Below, piece by piece: positions 19,798 through 29,397 of a stretch of DNA of 64,000 nucleotides. Numbering within the stretch: the stretch's first letter is position 1; every line of letters begins with the position of its first letter. The DNA comes from Providencia sneebia DSM 19967 (GTDB lineage Bacteria > Pseudomonadota > Gammaproteobacteria > Enterobacterales > Enterobacteriaceae): assembly GCF_000314895.2 (NCBI RefSeq), contig NZ_CM001773.1, positions 1,579,950 through 1,643,949 of the forward strand. Reading direction: 5' to 3'. The position numbers and the translations under genes were made by a program. Under the pieces are notes generated by a model. The model did not search any database, had not been told where the DNA came from, and saw only the letters and a list, made by a program, of their open reading frames with translations.

Positions 19798-21636
19798 ATG
19801 AAACGGTTTCTGACGACTCTTGTCATTTTATTGGTTGTTGTGGTTGTAGGTCTGACAGTATTAGTTATGCTAGTTAACCCTAATGACTTTAGACAATACT
19901 TGGTCGAAAAAGTAGAAAAGAAAAGTGGCTATCAACTTGATTTTAAAGGTGATATGCGCTGGCATGTTTGGCCTACACTCAGTATTATAACTGGACCGGT
20001 TTCTCTCACTGCCCCTAATGCTAATCAGCCTGTTTTAAGTGCTGAAAATGTACGTCTTGATGTTGAATTGTGGCCTTTACTTTCCCATCATTTATCTGTT
20101 GAACAAATTGTTGTTGATGGCGCAGTTATTCGTAGCACGCCGGAAAGTGATCCTCAACAAAATGATAACTCACCAATTGCGCCAGAAGGTCGCCAACCTA
20201 TAGCGAATAAAACAGAAAAAAGCCAATGGTTGTTAGATATTGAGAAAGTTGAAATAACTAATAGTTTAATCATTTGGAGAACCCAAAATGATGAACTGAA
20301 TTTGCGTAATATTAACCTCTCTTTGAAAAAGGATGATGCGAAAAATATTACGGCTAAATTTAGTGGTAATTTAAATAAAAACCAACAAGAATTCACTTTT
20401 GATACGCGGGCAAATATTGATATTTCCCAATTAGCACGTCAAGTTACAGGGCAAGTTACTCAGTTTGATTATACTTTTACTGGCGTTGATTTACCTGAAG
20501 GTGGGATATCAGGAAGCTTTATCAGTGATTTTATCTATAAAAAAGGTGATATCGAAACAGCAAGTTTAAATAACATTGCTATTAAAGCAAATGAGAGTGA
20601 ATTAGCGGGTAAAATGTCGATAGCATTTGCTTCAATACCTGAAATTGATATTGAATTCTCCTCGACAATGTTAAATCTCGATAAATTGTTAGGAATTCAA
20701 CCTAAGAAGCCAACTGCGGAGGATAATAATAATCCCGCACGCGTTGGTGTTAAGCCAGTTATTTCTGGTAAAGATAACCAAAAATATGATTTATCTTCTT
20801 TGAAATCATTTAAAGGAGACATTCAATTAAACATTGATAGTCTTATTTATCGAGGGATGTCTGTCAGTGATGTTCATTTATTAGCGAAAAACCAAGCACC
20901 TGAATTAACGATAGCAACGTTTTCAGGGAAAGCTTTTGGTGGTCAGTTCGCATTGCCGTTAACAATTAATTATAGCCAGATACCCGCTCAGATATCGGCA
21001 AAACCGAATATTCAAAATATTAATCTAACGCCATTGTTGCAGGCATTTAATATGCCAGAAACGCTTAGCGGTATTGTCACTATTAATGCTTCTTTATCAG
21101 GGCCTGGTTATGACGATTATGCTGTGAAAAATTTATGGCAAGGGCCTATTAATTTCAGTTTACAAAATGCGCGTTTGTCTGGACTTAATATTCCTTTATT
21201 AATCCAGCAATCTATTTCTCGTGTAACCAATAAAATCAATGCGCCTGTAAATAGCGGTAATTATACAGAAGTTGAATCATTCACAGTGAATGGCCGTTTA
21301 AATAAAGGCATCATGAATGTTCAATCAATGAAAGCAGTTTCCCCATTAGTCTTAATTACAGGGCAAGGTTGGACAAATGTTGCAGCCGAGACGTTGGACG
21401 TTAATTTAGGTGTGCAAATTTCTCAAGGGTGGGGCGGTGATTCTCGTTTCATCCAACAATTACAATCAATGGTGATCCCTTTACGTATTTACGGTGGTTG
21501 GGATAATTTGCAATATCAATTGAATGTTGAAAAATTGATACGTGATGAATTAAAGAATCAAGCTAAAGAAGCTATCGGAAATTGGTTACAAAAAGAAGAA
21601 AAACAAGGGATTAATAATTTATTGAATGCATTATAA
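19798..21636 (+). CDS. asmA: AsmA family outer-membrane assembly protein
   Basis: AsmA is a large AsmA-like/VPS13-type protein anchored in the inner membrane and facing the periplasm; it affects outer-membrane protein assembly and lipid balance. The 612 residues are close to E. coli AsmA (617). An N-terminal membrane helix (FLTTLVILLVVVVVGLTVL) is followed by NPNDFRQYLVEKVEKKSGY, the AsmA N-terminal signature, and the C-terminal AsmA_2 block with LSGLNIPLLIQQSISR and QGWGGDSRFIQQLQSMVIPLR (partly quoted). GAGGGAAG precedes the ATG. The position after udk-dcd is as in E. coli. Confidence 0.94.
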   Translation: MKRFLTTLVILLVVVVVGLTVLVMLVNPNDFRQYLVEKVEKKSGYQLDFKGDMRWHVWPTLSIITGPVSLTAPNANQPVLSAENVRLDVELWPLLSHHLSVEQIVVDGAVIRSTPESDPQQNDNSPIAPEGRQPIANKTEKSQWLLDIEKVEITNSLIIWRTQNDELNLRNINLSLKKDDAKNITAKFSGNLNKNQQEFTFDTRANIDISQLARQVTGQVTQFDYTFTGVDLPEGGISGSFISDFIYKKGDIETASLNNIAIKANESELAGKMSIAFASIPEIDIEFSSTMLNLDKLLGIQPKKPTAEDNNNPARVGVKPVISGKDNQKYDLSSLKSFKGDIQLNIDSLIYRGMSVSDVHLLAKNQAPELTIATFSGKAFGGQFALPLTINYSQIPAQISAKPNIQNINLTPLLQAFNMPETLSGIVTINASLSGPGYDDYAVKNLWQGPINFSLQNARLSGLNIPLLIQQSISRVTNKINAPVNSGNYTEVESFTVNGRLNKGIMNVQSMKAVSPLVLITGQGWTNVAAETLDVNLGVQISQGWGGDSRFIQQLQSMVIPLRIYGGWDNLQYQLNVEKLIRDELKNQAKEAIGNWLQKEEKQGINNLLNAL

Positions 21637-21655
21637 TTTTTAGATAATTGTATTT

Positions 21656-21693
21656 TTCACCTAACACTCTGCTGATGTGGAGTGTTAGGTGAA
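21656..21693. terminator. Hairpin between asmA and the convergent 128-aa gene
   Basis: A perfect 14-bp stem (TTCACCTAACACTC / GAGTGTTAGGTGAA) with a 10-base loop lies between two convergent genes and could serve both. There is no strong T-run on either side. Confidence 0.5.
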
Positions 21694-21715
21694 GTTTAAA
21701 TGATATTATTTATTT

Positions 21716-22102
21716 TTATTTAGCCATTTTCACGTTTTTGATTTGATTTTTAAAATCCAAATGTTCTTGCGATGCCTGATAAAGGTGACAAGCGATTTTT
21801 ATTTTGCCAAGTTTTGCTGAAAGATGTTCATTTTGACTTTGGCGGAAATTCCCATTTTTGGCATAATCACCATTTTCGTCCATTACTGCTTTAAATTCTT
21901 TTATTAGCACATCAATTTGTACGCCTAACTTACCTAAAATATTAGAAGTATTTGCTCTATTTAGATTTTGCGGCATTAGGGTTGGAATATTTTGTAACTG
22001 ATTAATTAAATAAACAAATGTCGATTTAGGTGTCTCTATTTTGTCATTATAATTGAGTGGTTGAGTAATGCTCAATCTTCTTAATATCGTTGGAGCAATC
22101 AT
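21716..22102 (-). CDS. Hypothetical protein, 128 aa
   Basis: I do not recognise this protein. It is 128 residues, basic, without signal peptide, membrane segment or cysteine cluster, and has one cysteine (in KIKIACHLYQASQEHLDF). The C-terminal half (about residues 55-128) is predicted by eye to be mostly helical. It stands alone on the minus strand between asmA and yegH, where E. coli has no extra gene, so it is a genus-level or acquired addition. The start at 22102 follows GAGAC by a few bases. A perfect 8-bp inverted repeat ends 9 bases before the ATG and may be an operator or a hairpin controlling translation. Confidence 0.55.
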   Translation of the reverse strand: MIAPTILRRLSITQPLNYNDKIETPKSTFVYLINQLQNIPTLMPQNLNRANTSNILGKLGVQIDVLIKEFKAVMDENGDYAKNGNFRQSQNEHLSAKLGKIKIACHLYQASQEHLDFKNQIKNVKMAK

Positions 22103-22110
22103 TTTGTCTC

Positions 22111-22134
22111 GTGAACTTTACTATTTAAGTTCAC
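22111..22134 (-). promoter_or_regulatory. Inverted repeat before the 128-aa gene
   Basis: GTGAACTT (22111-22118) and AAGTTCAC (22127-22134) form a perfect 8-bp inverted repeat with an 8-base spacer. It ends 9 bases upstream of the start codon at 22102. It could be a repressor site or an RNA hairpin near the ribosome binding site. Confidence 0.4.
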
Positions 22135-22271
22135 AAAATTATTTAATAGATGCGTTGTGAATTCTTTAAAAAAACGCAGCTATTCTTGTCTATATTGAGC
22201 AGTTTTTTAATTTAAGTGGTGGTGAATTTTTCTATCAGCACTGTTTTTGAACAGAGTAATGATGAATTAGT

Positions 22272-22314
22272 ACAATAAAAAATACCGGCAGATGATGTGA
22301 TCCACCGGTATTTT
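22272..22314 (-). terminator. Terminator of yegH
   Basis: On the minus strand a 10-bp stem (AAAATACCGG / CCGGTATTTT) with a 16-base loop runs into TTTATTG. It lies about 27 bp past the yegH stop. Confidence 0.75.
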
Positions 22315-22340
22315 AAGTTTATGAAACTTCAGTTAAAGCT

Positions 22341-23918
22341 TTATTCCTCTTCTTCATCTTCTTCATGAGGTTTTGGTGGAATAATTAAGACTTTATTGAT
22401 GCGGTGGCTATTGACCTCTAACGGTTCGAAAATACAACCGTTGATTTCAACTTGTTCTCCAACTTCTGGAACGCGTTGAAGATGTTCCATCAATAAGCCT
22501 GCAATTGTTTCATATTCTCGCTTGTCATCCAGCGCCATTGGAATAAACAGGATCAAATCTTCTAATGGCATAAATCCATTAGCAATCCACGCACCATCTT
22601 CCCGTTTTTGAATATCATGACGTGAGTCATTTTCTTCTTCACCGTCAGGTAAGTTACCTGCAATGGTTTCCATAACATCGGTCAATGTCACAATACCTTC
22701 GATAGAACCAAACTCATCAACTACAAAAGCAAAGTGAGTATGAGCTTTACGGAACTGTTCGAGCGCTTTGAGTAATGACAAACCTTCTGGGAAAATGAGT
22801 GGTTGCGTGATGAGTTGGCGTAAATTGAGGGGTACGCCACTCAATTGTTGCTTCACCAAGTCAAGAACATGGATAACACCAACCGGCTCATCACTGACTG
22901 TTTCATCTATCACCACAAAACGTGAATGTGGATTTTTTTCCATCACTTGTAATAAATCACTGGCTGATTTATTGATATCAAGATAATCAACATCGTGACG
23001 AGAAGTCATGATGCTTTCAACGTTGCGCTGTGCCATGCCTAACACACGAGCAATCATTTGACGCTCTTGAGGATCAAAGACAGATTGATTATCTGCAATC
23101 AGGTCAGATGTGCGTGAATCTAGCTCTGCACTTTCGTGCTTGCCACTAAGAATACGCAATACAGCTTCAGCGGTGCGCTCACGTAATGGTCGTGTTCCTT
23201 TAAGGTATTTACGGCGGTTAAATTGTGCAAATTGGTTAAGCACTTCAATCATAATAGAGAAGCCAATCGCAGCGTATAGATAACCTTTAGGGATCGCATA
23301 ACCGAAACCTTCAGCAACTAAGCTGAAACCTATCATAAGCAAGAAGCTTAGACATAGGATGACAATGGTTGGGTGGTTGTTGACAAAGCCAGTTAATGGT
23401 TTACTTGCCCATATCATCAGCATCATTGCAATAGTAACAGCTGCAACCATTACGCCAATATGGTCAACCATTCCCACTGCGGTAATAACCGAATCAAGTG
23501 AGAAAACGGCATCTAGAACAATAATTTGTGCAACAACTGCCCAGAAGTTCGATGTTTTTCGTTGAGTATTGGTATGTTCATCTCCCCCCTCAAGTCTTTC
23601 ATTTAGCTCCATTGTGGCTTTAAACAAGAGGAATATACCTCCGAGTAGCATGATTAAATCACGGGCACTAAATGGATGATCAAATAAGGTGATCAGTGGC
23701 TTGGTGAGAGTAATGAGCCAACATAGGCTAAATAACAGAATCACACGCATCACGAGCGCTAACATCAGACCCGTTACACGAGCTCTGTCACGCAATTTTT
23801 GCGGGAGTTTATCTGCCAAAATGGCGATAAAAACAAGGTTATCAATACCAAGAACGATTTCTAGAACGATAAGGGTGGCAAGTCCTGCCCAAATCGAAGG
23901 ATCTGCGATCCATTCCAT
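22341..23918 (-). CDS. yegH: TerC/CBS/CorC_HlyC-domain membrane protein YegH
   Basis: This 525-residue protein has the three-part structure of YegH/YoaE proteins. The N-terminal TerC domain (about residues 1-230) has seven hydrophobic segments and the acidic motifs [14 protein letters not shown] and [15 protein letters not shown], typical of TerC metal transporters. A CBS pair follows (about 300-430), with HSRFVVIDE and [22 protein letters not shown] (partly quoted). The last 80 residues are a CorC_HlyC domain. TerC proteins are linked to manganese export and metal insertion at the Sec translocon. E. coli YegH has 527 residues and also follows asmA, which is why I prefer this symbol to yoaE. 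Confidence 0.85.
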   Translation of the reverse strand: MEWIADPSIWAGLATLIVLEIVLGIDNLVFIAILADKLPQKLRDRARVTGLMLALVMRVILLFSLCWLITLTKPLITLFDHPFSARDLIMLLGGIFLLFKATMELNERLEGGDEHTNTQRKTSNFWAVVAQIIVLDAVFSLDSVITAVGMVDHIGVMVAAVTIAMMLMIWASKPLTGFVNNHPTIVILCLSFLLMIGFSLVAEGFGYAIPKGYLYAAIGFSIMIEVLNQFAQFNRRKYLKGTRPLRERTAEAVLRILSGKHESAELDSRTSDLIADNQSVFDPQERQMIARVLGMAQRNVESIMTSRHDVDYLDINKSASDLLQVMEKNPHSRFVVIDETVSDEPVGVIHVLDLVKQQLSGVPLNLRQLITQPLIFPEGLSLLKALEQFRKAHTHFAFVVDEFGSIEGIVTLTDVMETIAGNLPDGEEENDSRHDIQKREDGAWIANGFMPLEDLILFIPMALDDKREYETIAGLLMEHLQRVPEVGEQVEINGCIFEPLEVNSHRINKVLIIPPKPHEEDEEEE

Positions 23919-24085
23919 ACAGTTTGTTTTACCTTCTGATATGACGGCTTATACCGACTTGTGAATAATGCGGTTTGTTGGGCTAAATTTCAATAAGAAT
24001 TCACGGATGTTGTATGATTATCTATAAATAATATTCAGTTAACGTCATCGATTGCATCAATTGCTACCACGCAGCCCAAACCTGA

Positions 24086-24107
24086 GTTAACATGTGATCC
24101 TGTTAAC
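24086..24107. promoter_or_regulatory. Inverted repeat upstream of gnd
   Basis: GTTAACA (24086-24092) and TGTTAAC (24101-24107) form a perfect 7-bp inverted repeat with an 8-base spacer, 50 bases before the gnd start and in the divergent gnd/yegH region. The regulator is unknown. Confidence 0.3.
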
Positions 24108-24157
24108 AGAATTGTCAGCAAATAGCTGGCGTGATCCTAATCAGACAGGAGTGTTTC

Positions 24158-25564
24158 ATGTCAAAGCAACAGATTGGCGTTGTCGGTATGGCTGTGATGG
24201 GGCGTAACCTCGCGCTTAATATTGAAAGCCGTGGTTATTCCGTCTCAATTTTCAACCGCTCAAAAGACAAAACAGATGAAGTGATTGCTGAAAATCCAGG
24301 GAAAAAATTAGTTCCCAACTATACGATTGAAGAGTTTGTTGACTCTCTGGAAAAACCGCGTCGTATCTTGTTGATGGTTAAAGCGGGTGAAGCGACAGAT
24401 AAAACAATAGCTGCATTGACGCCACACCTTGATAAAGGTGATATCCTCATTGATGGCGGGAACACGCTGTATAAAGATACTATCCGTCGTAATCGCGAAT
24501 TGTCAGACCAAGGCTTCAATTTTATTGGTACGGGTGTTTCTGGTGGTGAAGAAGGCGCATTAAAAGGGCCTTCTATCATGCCTGGTGGTCAAAAAGAAGC
24601 TTATGAGCTTGTTGCGCCTATCCTAAAAGAAATTGCTGCAAAAGCGGATGGTGAACCTTGTGTTGCTTATATTGGTTCGGATGGTGCTGGCCATTACGTC
24701 AAAATGGTTCACAATGGTATCGAATATGGCGATATGCAATTAATCGCTGAAGCATATTCTTTATTAAAAGGCGCACTCAACCTGAGTAATGAAGAACTGG
24801 CTGATATTTTCTCAGACTGGAACAAAGGTGAGCTAAGTAGCTATCTTATTGAGATCACTGCTGATATCTTCAAGAAAAAAGATGAAGAAGGCAACTATCT
24901 TGTTGATGTCATTCTTGATGAAGCAGCAAATAAAGGAACAGGTAAGTGGACCAGCCAAAGTGCTTTGGATTTAGGTATTCCACTGACTCTGATTACTGAA
25001 TCTGTGTTTGCTCGCTATATCTCTTTCTTGAAAGATCAGCGTGTTGCAGCGTCTAAAGTGTTGACGGGTCCTACACCAAAAATTGTTGAAGGCGATAAAA
25101 AAGAGTTTGTTGAAAAAGTTCGCCGTGCACTGTACCTCGGTAAAATTGTCTCTTATGCTCAAGGCTTCCAACAACTAAAAGCGGCTTCAGAAGAGTACAA
25201 TTGGGATCTTCATTACGGTGAAATTGCTAAAATTTTCCGTGCAGGTTGTATTATCCGTGCTCAATTCCTGCAAAAAATCACGGATGCTTATAATGAAAAT
25301 CCGCAGATTGCCAACTTGCTATTAGCACCTTACTTCAAGAAAATTGCTGATGAATATCAGCAAGCATTGCGTGATGTTGTATGTTATGGCGTACAAAATG
25401 GTATTCCAACACCAACATTCTCAGCGGCTATTTCTTATTATGATAGCTATCGTGCTGCGGTGTTACCCGCTAATTTAATCCAAGCACAACGCGATTATTT
25501 TGGTGCGCATACATACAAACGTACAGATAAAGAGGGCGTTTTCCATACTGAATGGATGGAATAA
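24158..25564 (+). CDS. gnd: 6-phosphogluconate dehydrogenase (decarboxylating)
   Basis: Gnd converts 6-phosphogluconate to ribulose 5-phosphate and CO2 with NADP in the pentose phosphate pathway. The 468 residues equal E. coli Gnd, and alignment is nearly continuous. The NADP fold is [15 protein letters not shown] near residue 6. Substrate residues lie in [19 protein letters not shown], and the catalytic lysine in [22 protein letters not shown] (partly quoted). I set the start at the ATG at 24158, preceded by AGGAG, so that the protein begins [10 protein letters not shown] as in E. coli; an upstream in-frame start at 24131 lacks support. Confidence 0.97.
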   Translation: MSKQQIGVVGMAVMGRNLALNIESRGYSVSIFNRSKDKTDEVIAENPGKKLVPNYTIEEFVDSLEKPRRILLMVKAGEATDKTIAALTPHLDKGDILIDGGNTLYKDTIRRNRELSDQGFNFIGTGVSGGEEGALKGPSIMPGGQKEAYELVAPILKEIAAKADGEPCVAYIGSDGAGHYVKMVHNGIEYGDMQLIAEAYSLLKGALNLSNEELADIFSDWNKGELSSYLIEITADIFKKKDEEGNYLVDVILDEAANKGTGKWTSQSALDLGIPLTLITESVFARYISFLKDQRVAASKVLTGPTPKIVEGDKKEFVEKVRRALYLGKIVSYAQGFQQLKAASEEYNWDLHYGEIAKIFRAGCIIRAQFLQKITDAYNENPQIANLLLAPYFKKIADEYQQALRDVVCYGVQNGIPTPTFSAAISYYDSYRAAVLPANLIQAQRDYFGAHTYKRTDKEGVFHTEWME

Positions 25565-25598
25565 TTTCATTAAGTTAAGATAATATCTGGAATAGGTG

Positions 25599-25626
25599 AG
25601 GTGCTGAAATTTCAGCACCTTTTTTG
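25599..25626 (+). terminator. Terminator of gnd
   Basis: A 22-base perfect palindrome (arms AGGTGCTGAAA / TTTCAGCACCT) is followed by a run of five T. It lies 35 bp after the gnd stop. Confidence 0.9.
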
Positions 25627-25776
25627 TTAAAAATTATCGTAAAATGTTATATATTCAACACGTATGATTTAATGTGCTGATGAATTCAATTGTCCATTTC
25701 ATGTTATTTATAGTTCGGGTTTGTTATCGTAACGCTAAACACGCCATTTTACTCTTCCAATTGTAGATCCCTATTT

Positions 25777-26958
25777 ATGTTCAAGTTTCTTATTTTATTA
25801 CTATTAATTGTTTTACTTAGCCCATTGGCGATTGATTTGTATCTGCCAACAATACCCGCGATTGCGGTGGCATTAGATACGGAGCAACCGATTGTTCAGT
25901 CAACAATTTCGCTATTTATTTTAATTTTTGGAGTAGGGCAATTAATTTCAGGGCCATTGGTTGATCGATATGGGCGTAAACCCATTGCTATCACCGGTAT
26001 AGCGATTTATATCATTGGTTCGATTGTTGCGGCACTTGCCAATTCAATTGAACTGTTTATTGCTTCTCGGATACTGCAAGGTATTGCGGTATGTTGTACT
26101 GGCGTGGTCGCGTTTAGTGGTGTTCGCGACAGAATGAACGGAACAGAAGCAGCGAAAGCCTTTGGTTTTTTAAATGGTACATTGAATATTGTGCCTGCGT
26201 TAGCGCCATTATTAGGTGGTTTACTGGCAGAAGCTTGGGGTTGGCGAGCACCTTTTTGGTTCTTGGCTTTATACGCGGTATTATTATTAATCCTTGTTGT
26301 GGCATTTTTGCCTGAAACGCGCCCTGAAAGTCTGAAACACATTAAAAAAATCCAATTTAACCATTATCTACACATATTACGGAATAAAAATTTCTTAGTT
26401 TTTGCTTTAGTGAATGCAGGTAGCATGGGAATGGTGTTGACGTATGTTTCCTTTGCTCCTAGTGTTTTAATGAATGAATATAATTTAACGCCACTGGAAT
26501 TTTCGTTAGTTTTTGGTGCTAATGGTTTTTGGATTATGATGGCAAGTTATATCGCTAACCATTATATTCCCAAAATAGGCCGCCCGAACTGTTTAAAAGT
26601 AGGTAGTTTATTTATGGCCGTTGGCGGAATTGGCTTGCTGTCAGCATCAACAATACTAACCAGCTTAGACTATGACCACTGGTTAGTTTATATGCTTCCC
26701 GTAGCTTGTGCATGTACTGGACTGGCATTTATGATGGGAACCGCGACCAGCTATGCATTAGAACCATTTGAAAAAGAAGCCGGTACGGCATCAGCATTAG
26801 TTGGATTTGTTCAAATGGCAGGTGGTGCTGTGATTGGTTTAGTGGCAATTAACTCGTTTTTGCCAGAAAAACAGGTTTTGGCACTTGTCATGTTCTTAGG
26901 CTGTATTTTGGGCTTTATTGCGAGAAAAGCGAGCTTAAAGCTTGTCGCACATAATTAA
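25777..26958 (+). CDS. Bcr/CflA-family MFS drug efflux transporter
   Basis: This is a 393-residue major facilitator protein with 12 hydrophobic segments. MFS motif A is visible as GPLVDRYGRKP after the second helix, and ALAPLLGGLLAEAWGWRAPFW corresponds to the drug-exporter motif C region and the following loop (partly quoted). The N-terminus LAIDLYLPTIPAI is typical of the Bcr/CflA group, which exports bicyclomycin, chloramphenicol or sulfonamides with proton antiport. The substrate cannot be told from sequence. No strong ribosome binding site precedes the ATG at 25777. It is followed by an acetyltransferase gene of the chloramphenicol-inactivating family. Confidence 0.85.
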   Translation: MFKFLILLLLIVLLSPLAIDLYLPTIPAIAVALDTEQPIVQSTISLFILIFGVGQLISGPLVDRYGRKPIAITGIAIYIIGSIVAALANSIELFIASRILQGIAVCCTGVVAFSGVRDRMNGTEAAKAFGFLNGTLNIVPALAPLLGGLLAEAWGWRAPFWFLALYAVLLLILVVAFLPETRPESLKHIKKIQFNHYLHILRNKNFLVFALVNAGSMGMVLTYVSFAPSVLMNEYNLTPLEFSLVFGANGFWIMMASYIANHYIPKIGRPNCLKVGSLFMAVGGIGLLSASTILTSLDYDHWLVYMLPVACACTGLAFMMGTATSYALEPFEKEAGTASALVGFVQMAGGAVIGLVAINSFLPEKQVLALVMFLGCILGFIARKASLKLVAHN

Positions 26959-26987
26959 ATTCAACAGAAGAATTGATAAGGCAGGTT

Positions 26988-27044
26988 ATGATGATTAATC
27001 CTTTATTGAAGCAGCCTAGAGTGGCTAAAGGTGATGTATTTTGA
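26988..27044 (+). CDS. Possible 18-aa leader peptide upstream of the CatB-like gene
   Basis: A short frame (MMINPLLKQPRVAKGDVF, stop TGA at 27042-27044) begins after an AAGGCAGG stretch that could serve as a ribosome binding site. A hairpin (27030-27060) overlaps its last codons. This arrangement is like the leaders that control some chloramphenicol-resistance genes by translational attenuation, but the hairpin does not cover the visible start of the next gene. It may be only a terminator with a chance frame. Confidence 0.25.
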   Translation: MMINPLLKQPRVAKGDVF

Positions 27045-27060
27045 ACGTGAATACATCACC
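27030..27060 (+). terminator. Hairpin between the MFS exporter and CatB-like gene
   Basis: A perfect 11-bp stem (GGTGATGTATT / AATACATCACC) with a 9-base loop lies here, with no T-run after it. A small second inverted repeat (ATAGA / TCTAT, 27061-27076) follows at once. It may end the exporter transcript or act as an attenuator for the next gene. Confidence 0.4.
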
Positions 27061-27111
27061 ATAGACAGCGTTCTATGGTAATAATCAATTTAATAGAAGG
27101 ATATTGTTACC

Positions 27112-27744
27112 ATGAGTGAAAAACACTGGTCAAAAACGCAATTACTGCATGAAGTTGTTCAGAATCCCAATATTCATGTGAAAGGGCAACATAGCTATTA
27201 TAGTGATTGCTGGGATAAAGGTTTTGAGCAATCTGTTGTGCGCTATTTGCAAGGAGATGAATTTAGCCGTGATTGGCAACTTCCTTGGCAAGTCGACCAA
27301 CTTTATATTGGCGACTATGTTTGTATTGGTAGTGAAGCCGTTATTTTAATGGGTGGAAATCATACACATAGAATTGATTGGTTCTGTTTGTATCCATTTG
27401 TTGAACATATTGCAGATGCTTATGTAGGCAAAGGCGATACCATTATTGGCGATGGCGCTTGGATCGGCATGCGCGCATTTATCATGCCTGGAATTAAAAT
27501 CGGGGAAGGCGCTGTCATTGCTGCAAATAGTGTGGTTGTTAAAGATGTTGAGCCCTACAGCATTGTGGGTGGAAATCCTGCAAAACAGATCAATTATCGC
27601 TTTGCACCAGATGTGATTGCAGAACTATTATCTTTAAAAATATATGATTGGCCGGAAGATAAGTTTAAGGCATTAACGCCTTATCTATGCAGTTCTGATT
27701 TATCGCAATTGAAGAAAGCATTAGCGGATTATCATCAAAAATAA
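27112..27744 (+). CDS. catB: CatB-like xenobiotic O-acetyltransferase
   Basis: This is a 210-residue left-handed beta-helix (hexapeptide) acyltransferase of the xenobiotic acetyltransferase group (CatB, Vat). The catalytic His86 lies in GGNHTHRIDW, which aligns with GNQGHRYDW of CatB. GKGDTIIGDGAWIGMRAFIMPGIKIGEGAVIAANSVVVKDVEPYSIVGGNPAKQI (partly quoted here as separate blocks in family comparisons) is the hexapeptide coil region, about residues 104-160. CatB enzymes acetylate chloramphenicol; Vat enzymes acetylate streptogramins. Length equals plasmid CatB, but the region around residues 40-65 differs, so the substrate is open. Base composition is like its neighbours, suggesting a long-resident chromosomal gene. 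Confidence 0.8.
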   Translation: MSEKHWSKTQLLHEVVQNPNIHVKGQHSYYSDCWDKGFEQSVVRYLQGDEFSRDWQLPWQVDQLYIGDYVCIGSEAVILMGGNHTHRIDWFCLYPFVEHIADAYVGKGDTIIGDGAWIGMRAFIMPGIKIGEGAVIAANSVVVKDVEPYSIVGGNPAKQINYRFAPDVIAELLSLKIYDWPEDKFKALTPYLCSSDLSQLKKALADYHQK

Positions 27745-27788
27745 CCCTAGTAATTTTTTGTAATTACTTGCTATTGTGATGTTTATTA

Positions 27789-27821
27789 AATAAGGGAATG
27801 ACATTTCATTCCCTTATTTTT
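27789..27821. terminator. Bidirectional terminator
   Basis: A perfect 12-bp stem (AATAAGGGAATG / CATTCCCTTATT) with a 6-base loop is followed by T residues on both strands. It lies between the CatB-like gene and the convergent small protein. Confidence 0.8.
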
Positions 27822-27826
27822 GAAGG

Positions 27827-28069
27827 TTATTTTTTGCTAATCAGGTAGCCAAAGACAAAGCCGATACCCGCTGCAATGGTTACTGAGGTGAGAGGATTGT
27901 TTTTCACTGTGTCGGCAGTATTATTTAGAACATTACAACCCTGAGCTGCACATTTTCGTATTGTGCCTTTGATTTGTTGTTCTGGTGAATCAGTGACTTC
28001 ACCATAGGTTTGCTGTGCTGTCCCCGCCACTTCTTGCGCTTTATTTTCAGCTCTTTCAAATAATCCCAT
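27827..28069 (-). CDS. Small membrane-anchored protein, DUF883/CsbD-like
   Basis: This is an 80-residue protein. The N-terminal part (GLFERAENKAQEVAGTAQQ and TYGEVTDSPEQQIKGTIRK) is charged and helical and resembles CsbD-like stress proteins. The C-terminal 23 residues (NPLTSVTIAAGIGFVFGYLISKK, partly quoted) form a glycine-rich membrane anchor like that of E. coli YqjD/ElaB, which bind the inner membrane and ribosomes in stationary phase. Two cysteines (KCAAQGC) are unusual for both families. I chose the ATG at 28069 because AAGGA lies upstream; a start at 28093 is possible. Confidence 0.7.
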   Translation of the reverse strand: MGLFERAENKAQEVAGTAQQTYGEVTDSPEQQIKGTIRKCAAQGCNVLNNTADTVKNNPLTSVTIAAGIGFVFGYLISKK

Positions 28070-28158
28070 TATATTTTCCTTAATAGTGAACAATCATCAT
28101 TATTAAGTTTAGCAGTTAATCAAAATTTAGGTGGTTATTGATGTAACTATTTAAAAAT

Positions 28159-28653
28159 TTACTCTTCTAAACGAATAAATTCAATCAGAGTTGGATTGGC
28201 AATCCGTTGATAATCTTGCGCATTTAGAATAATCGATTTTTCGAGTGTGCCCGCATTAAAAGCCAATTCATCAAAGCGAGTAAATAAATAGGGATCTGCA
28301 ATAAGCTTTAAATTAGGGTGGAAACTAAATGGTGGGATCGCACCAAATACGCAATGAGTTAGCTCATCAACCTCTTTTGGGCTTGCTAATGAAGCACGCG
28401 TACCACCTATAGCGACTGCTATTTTACTTAAATCGGCTTGTTTATCCGCAGGTAGAATGGCTAAAACATGTTGACGAATGCCATTCCCTTTTACATGGCA
28501 GACAAGGCCTTTAGCGCCCTGACCTAATTGAGTTCCGCGGATTTTTGCGACTTCTTCGGATTTTCCTGCCGTTGGGTGCGCCATAACTCGGTATTTAGCC
28601 TGATGCTTGTCGAGCAGTTCTGTTAATTGACTAAAAATAGGTTTATCTAACAC
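28159..28653 (-). CDS. yeaK: Mischarged aminoacyl-tRNA deacylase YeaK
   Basis: This is a 164-residue YbaK/EbsC-family protein that aligns along its length with E. coli YeaK (167 residues), which hydrolyses mischarged Ser-tRNA and similar substrates. Shared blocks are IRGTQLGQGAKGLVCHVKGN, QHVLAILPADKQADLSKIA, GGTRASLASPKEVDELT and VFGAIPPFSFHPNLKLIADP. The apparent start is GTG at 28653, with AAAGGC about 8 bases before it; no ATG fits the E. coli alignment better. It is transcribed in the same direction as the his operon, but a hairpin lies between. Confidence 0.9.
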   Translation of the reverse strand: MLDKPIFSQLTELLDKHQAKYRVMAHPTAGKSEEVAKIRGTQLGQGAKGLVCHVKGNGIRQHVLAILPADKQADLSKIAVAIGGTRASLASPKEVDELTHCVFGAIPPFSFHPNLKLIADPYLFTRFDELAFNAGTLEKSIILNAQDYQRIANPTLIEFIRLEE

Positions 28654-28759
28654 GGTTATTGCCTTTTTATATCTTGAAAATATAAGTATCTATGATGATA
28701 ACATTTATCTTATAGAGATGTTGGGAGGTCAAATAGAAAGGTATTACAATGCAAAGATG

Positions 28760-28785
28760 GAAACTGCCTGTGATCAGCAGGCAGT
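28760..28785 (-). terminator. Terminator of the his operon
   Basis: On the minus strand an 8-bp stem (ACTGCCTG / CAGGCAGT) with a 7-base loop is followed by TTT, 8 bp past the hisIE stop. The T-run is short. Confidence 0.6.
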
Positions 28786-28792
28786 AAGTAGG

Positions 28793-29397
28793 TTATTGGT
28801 GGCGTTCTTTTAATTTTTGGATAATCTTACTTAAATCCAAATCTTGGTCTTGTAGTAAGACTAATAAATGGTAAACCAAGTCTGCGGCTTCATTCGTGAG
28901 TTCTTCTCTGTCATGAACAGTGGCAGCAAGAGCTGTTTCAACACCTTCTTCGCCCACTTTTTGCGCAATACGCTTTGTACCGCTAGCATAAAGGCTCGCG
29001 GTATAAGAACTTGTGGGGTCAGCTGTTTTACGCGATTTGAGTAGTGTTTCTAGCTCGAACAAAAATCCCCAGTCACTTTGCGCAGGGGCAAAACAACTTT
29101 CTGTTCCATTATGGCAAGTAGGGCCGACGGGTAAGACTAATGCCAGTAAGGTGTCGCTGTCACAATCTGGATAGATATCAACCAAGTTAAGAAAATTGCC
29201 TGATGTTTCGCCTTTGGTCCATAAACGCTGTTTTGTTCTCGAATAAAAGGTGATCCGGCCTTCTTTTAAAGTAGCTTGTAATGCTTCTTGATTCATATAA
29301 CCAAGCATTAGTACATCACCCGAAATTGCATGCTGAATAACGACAGGCATCAGTTCATTCACTTTTTCCCAAGCGAGTTGGTTGCATTGTTCTGTTG

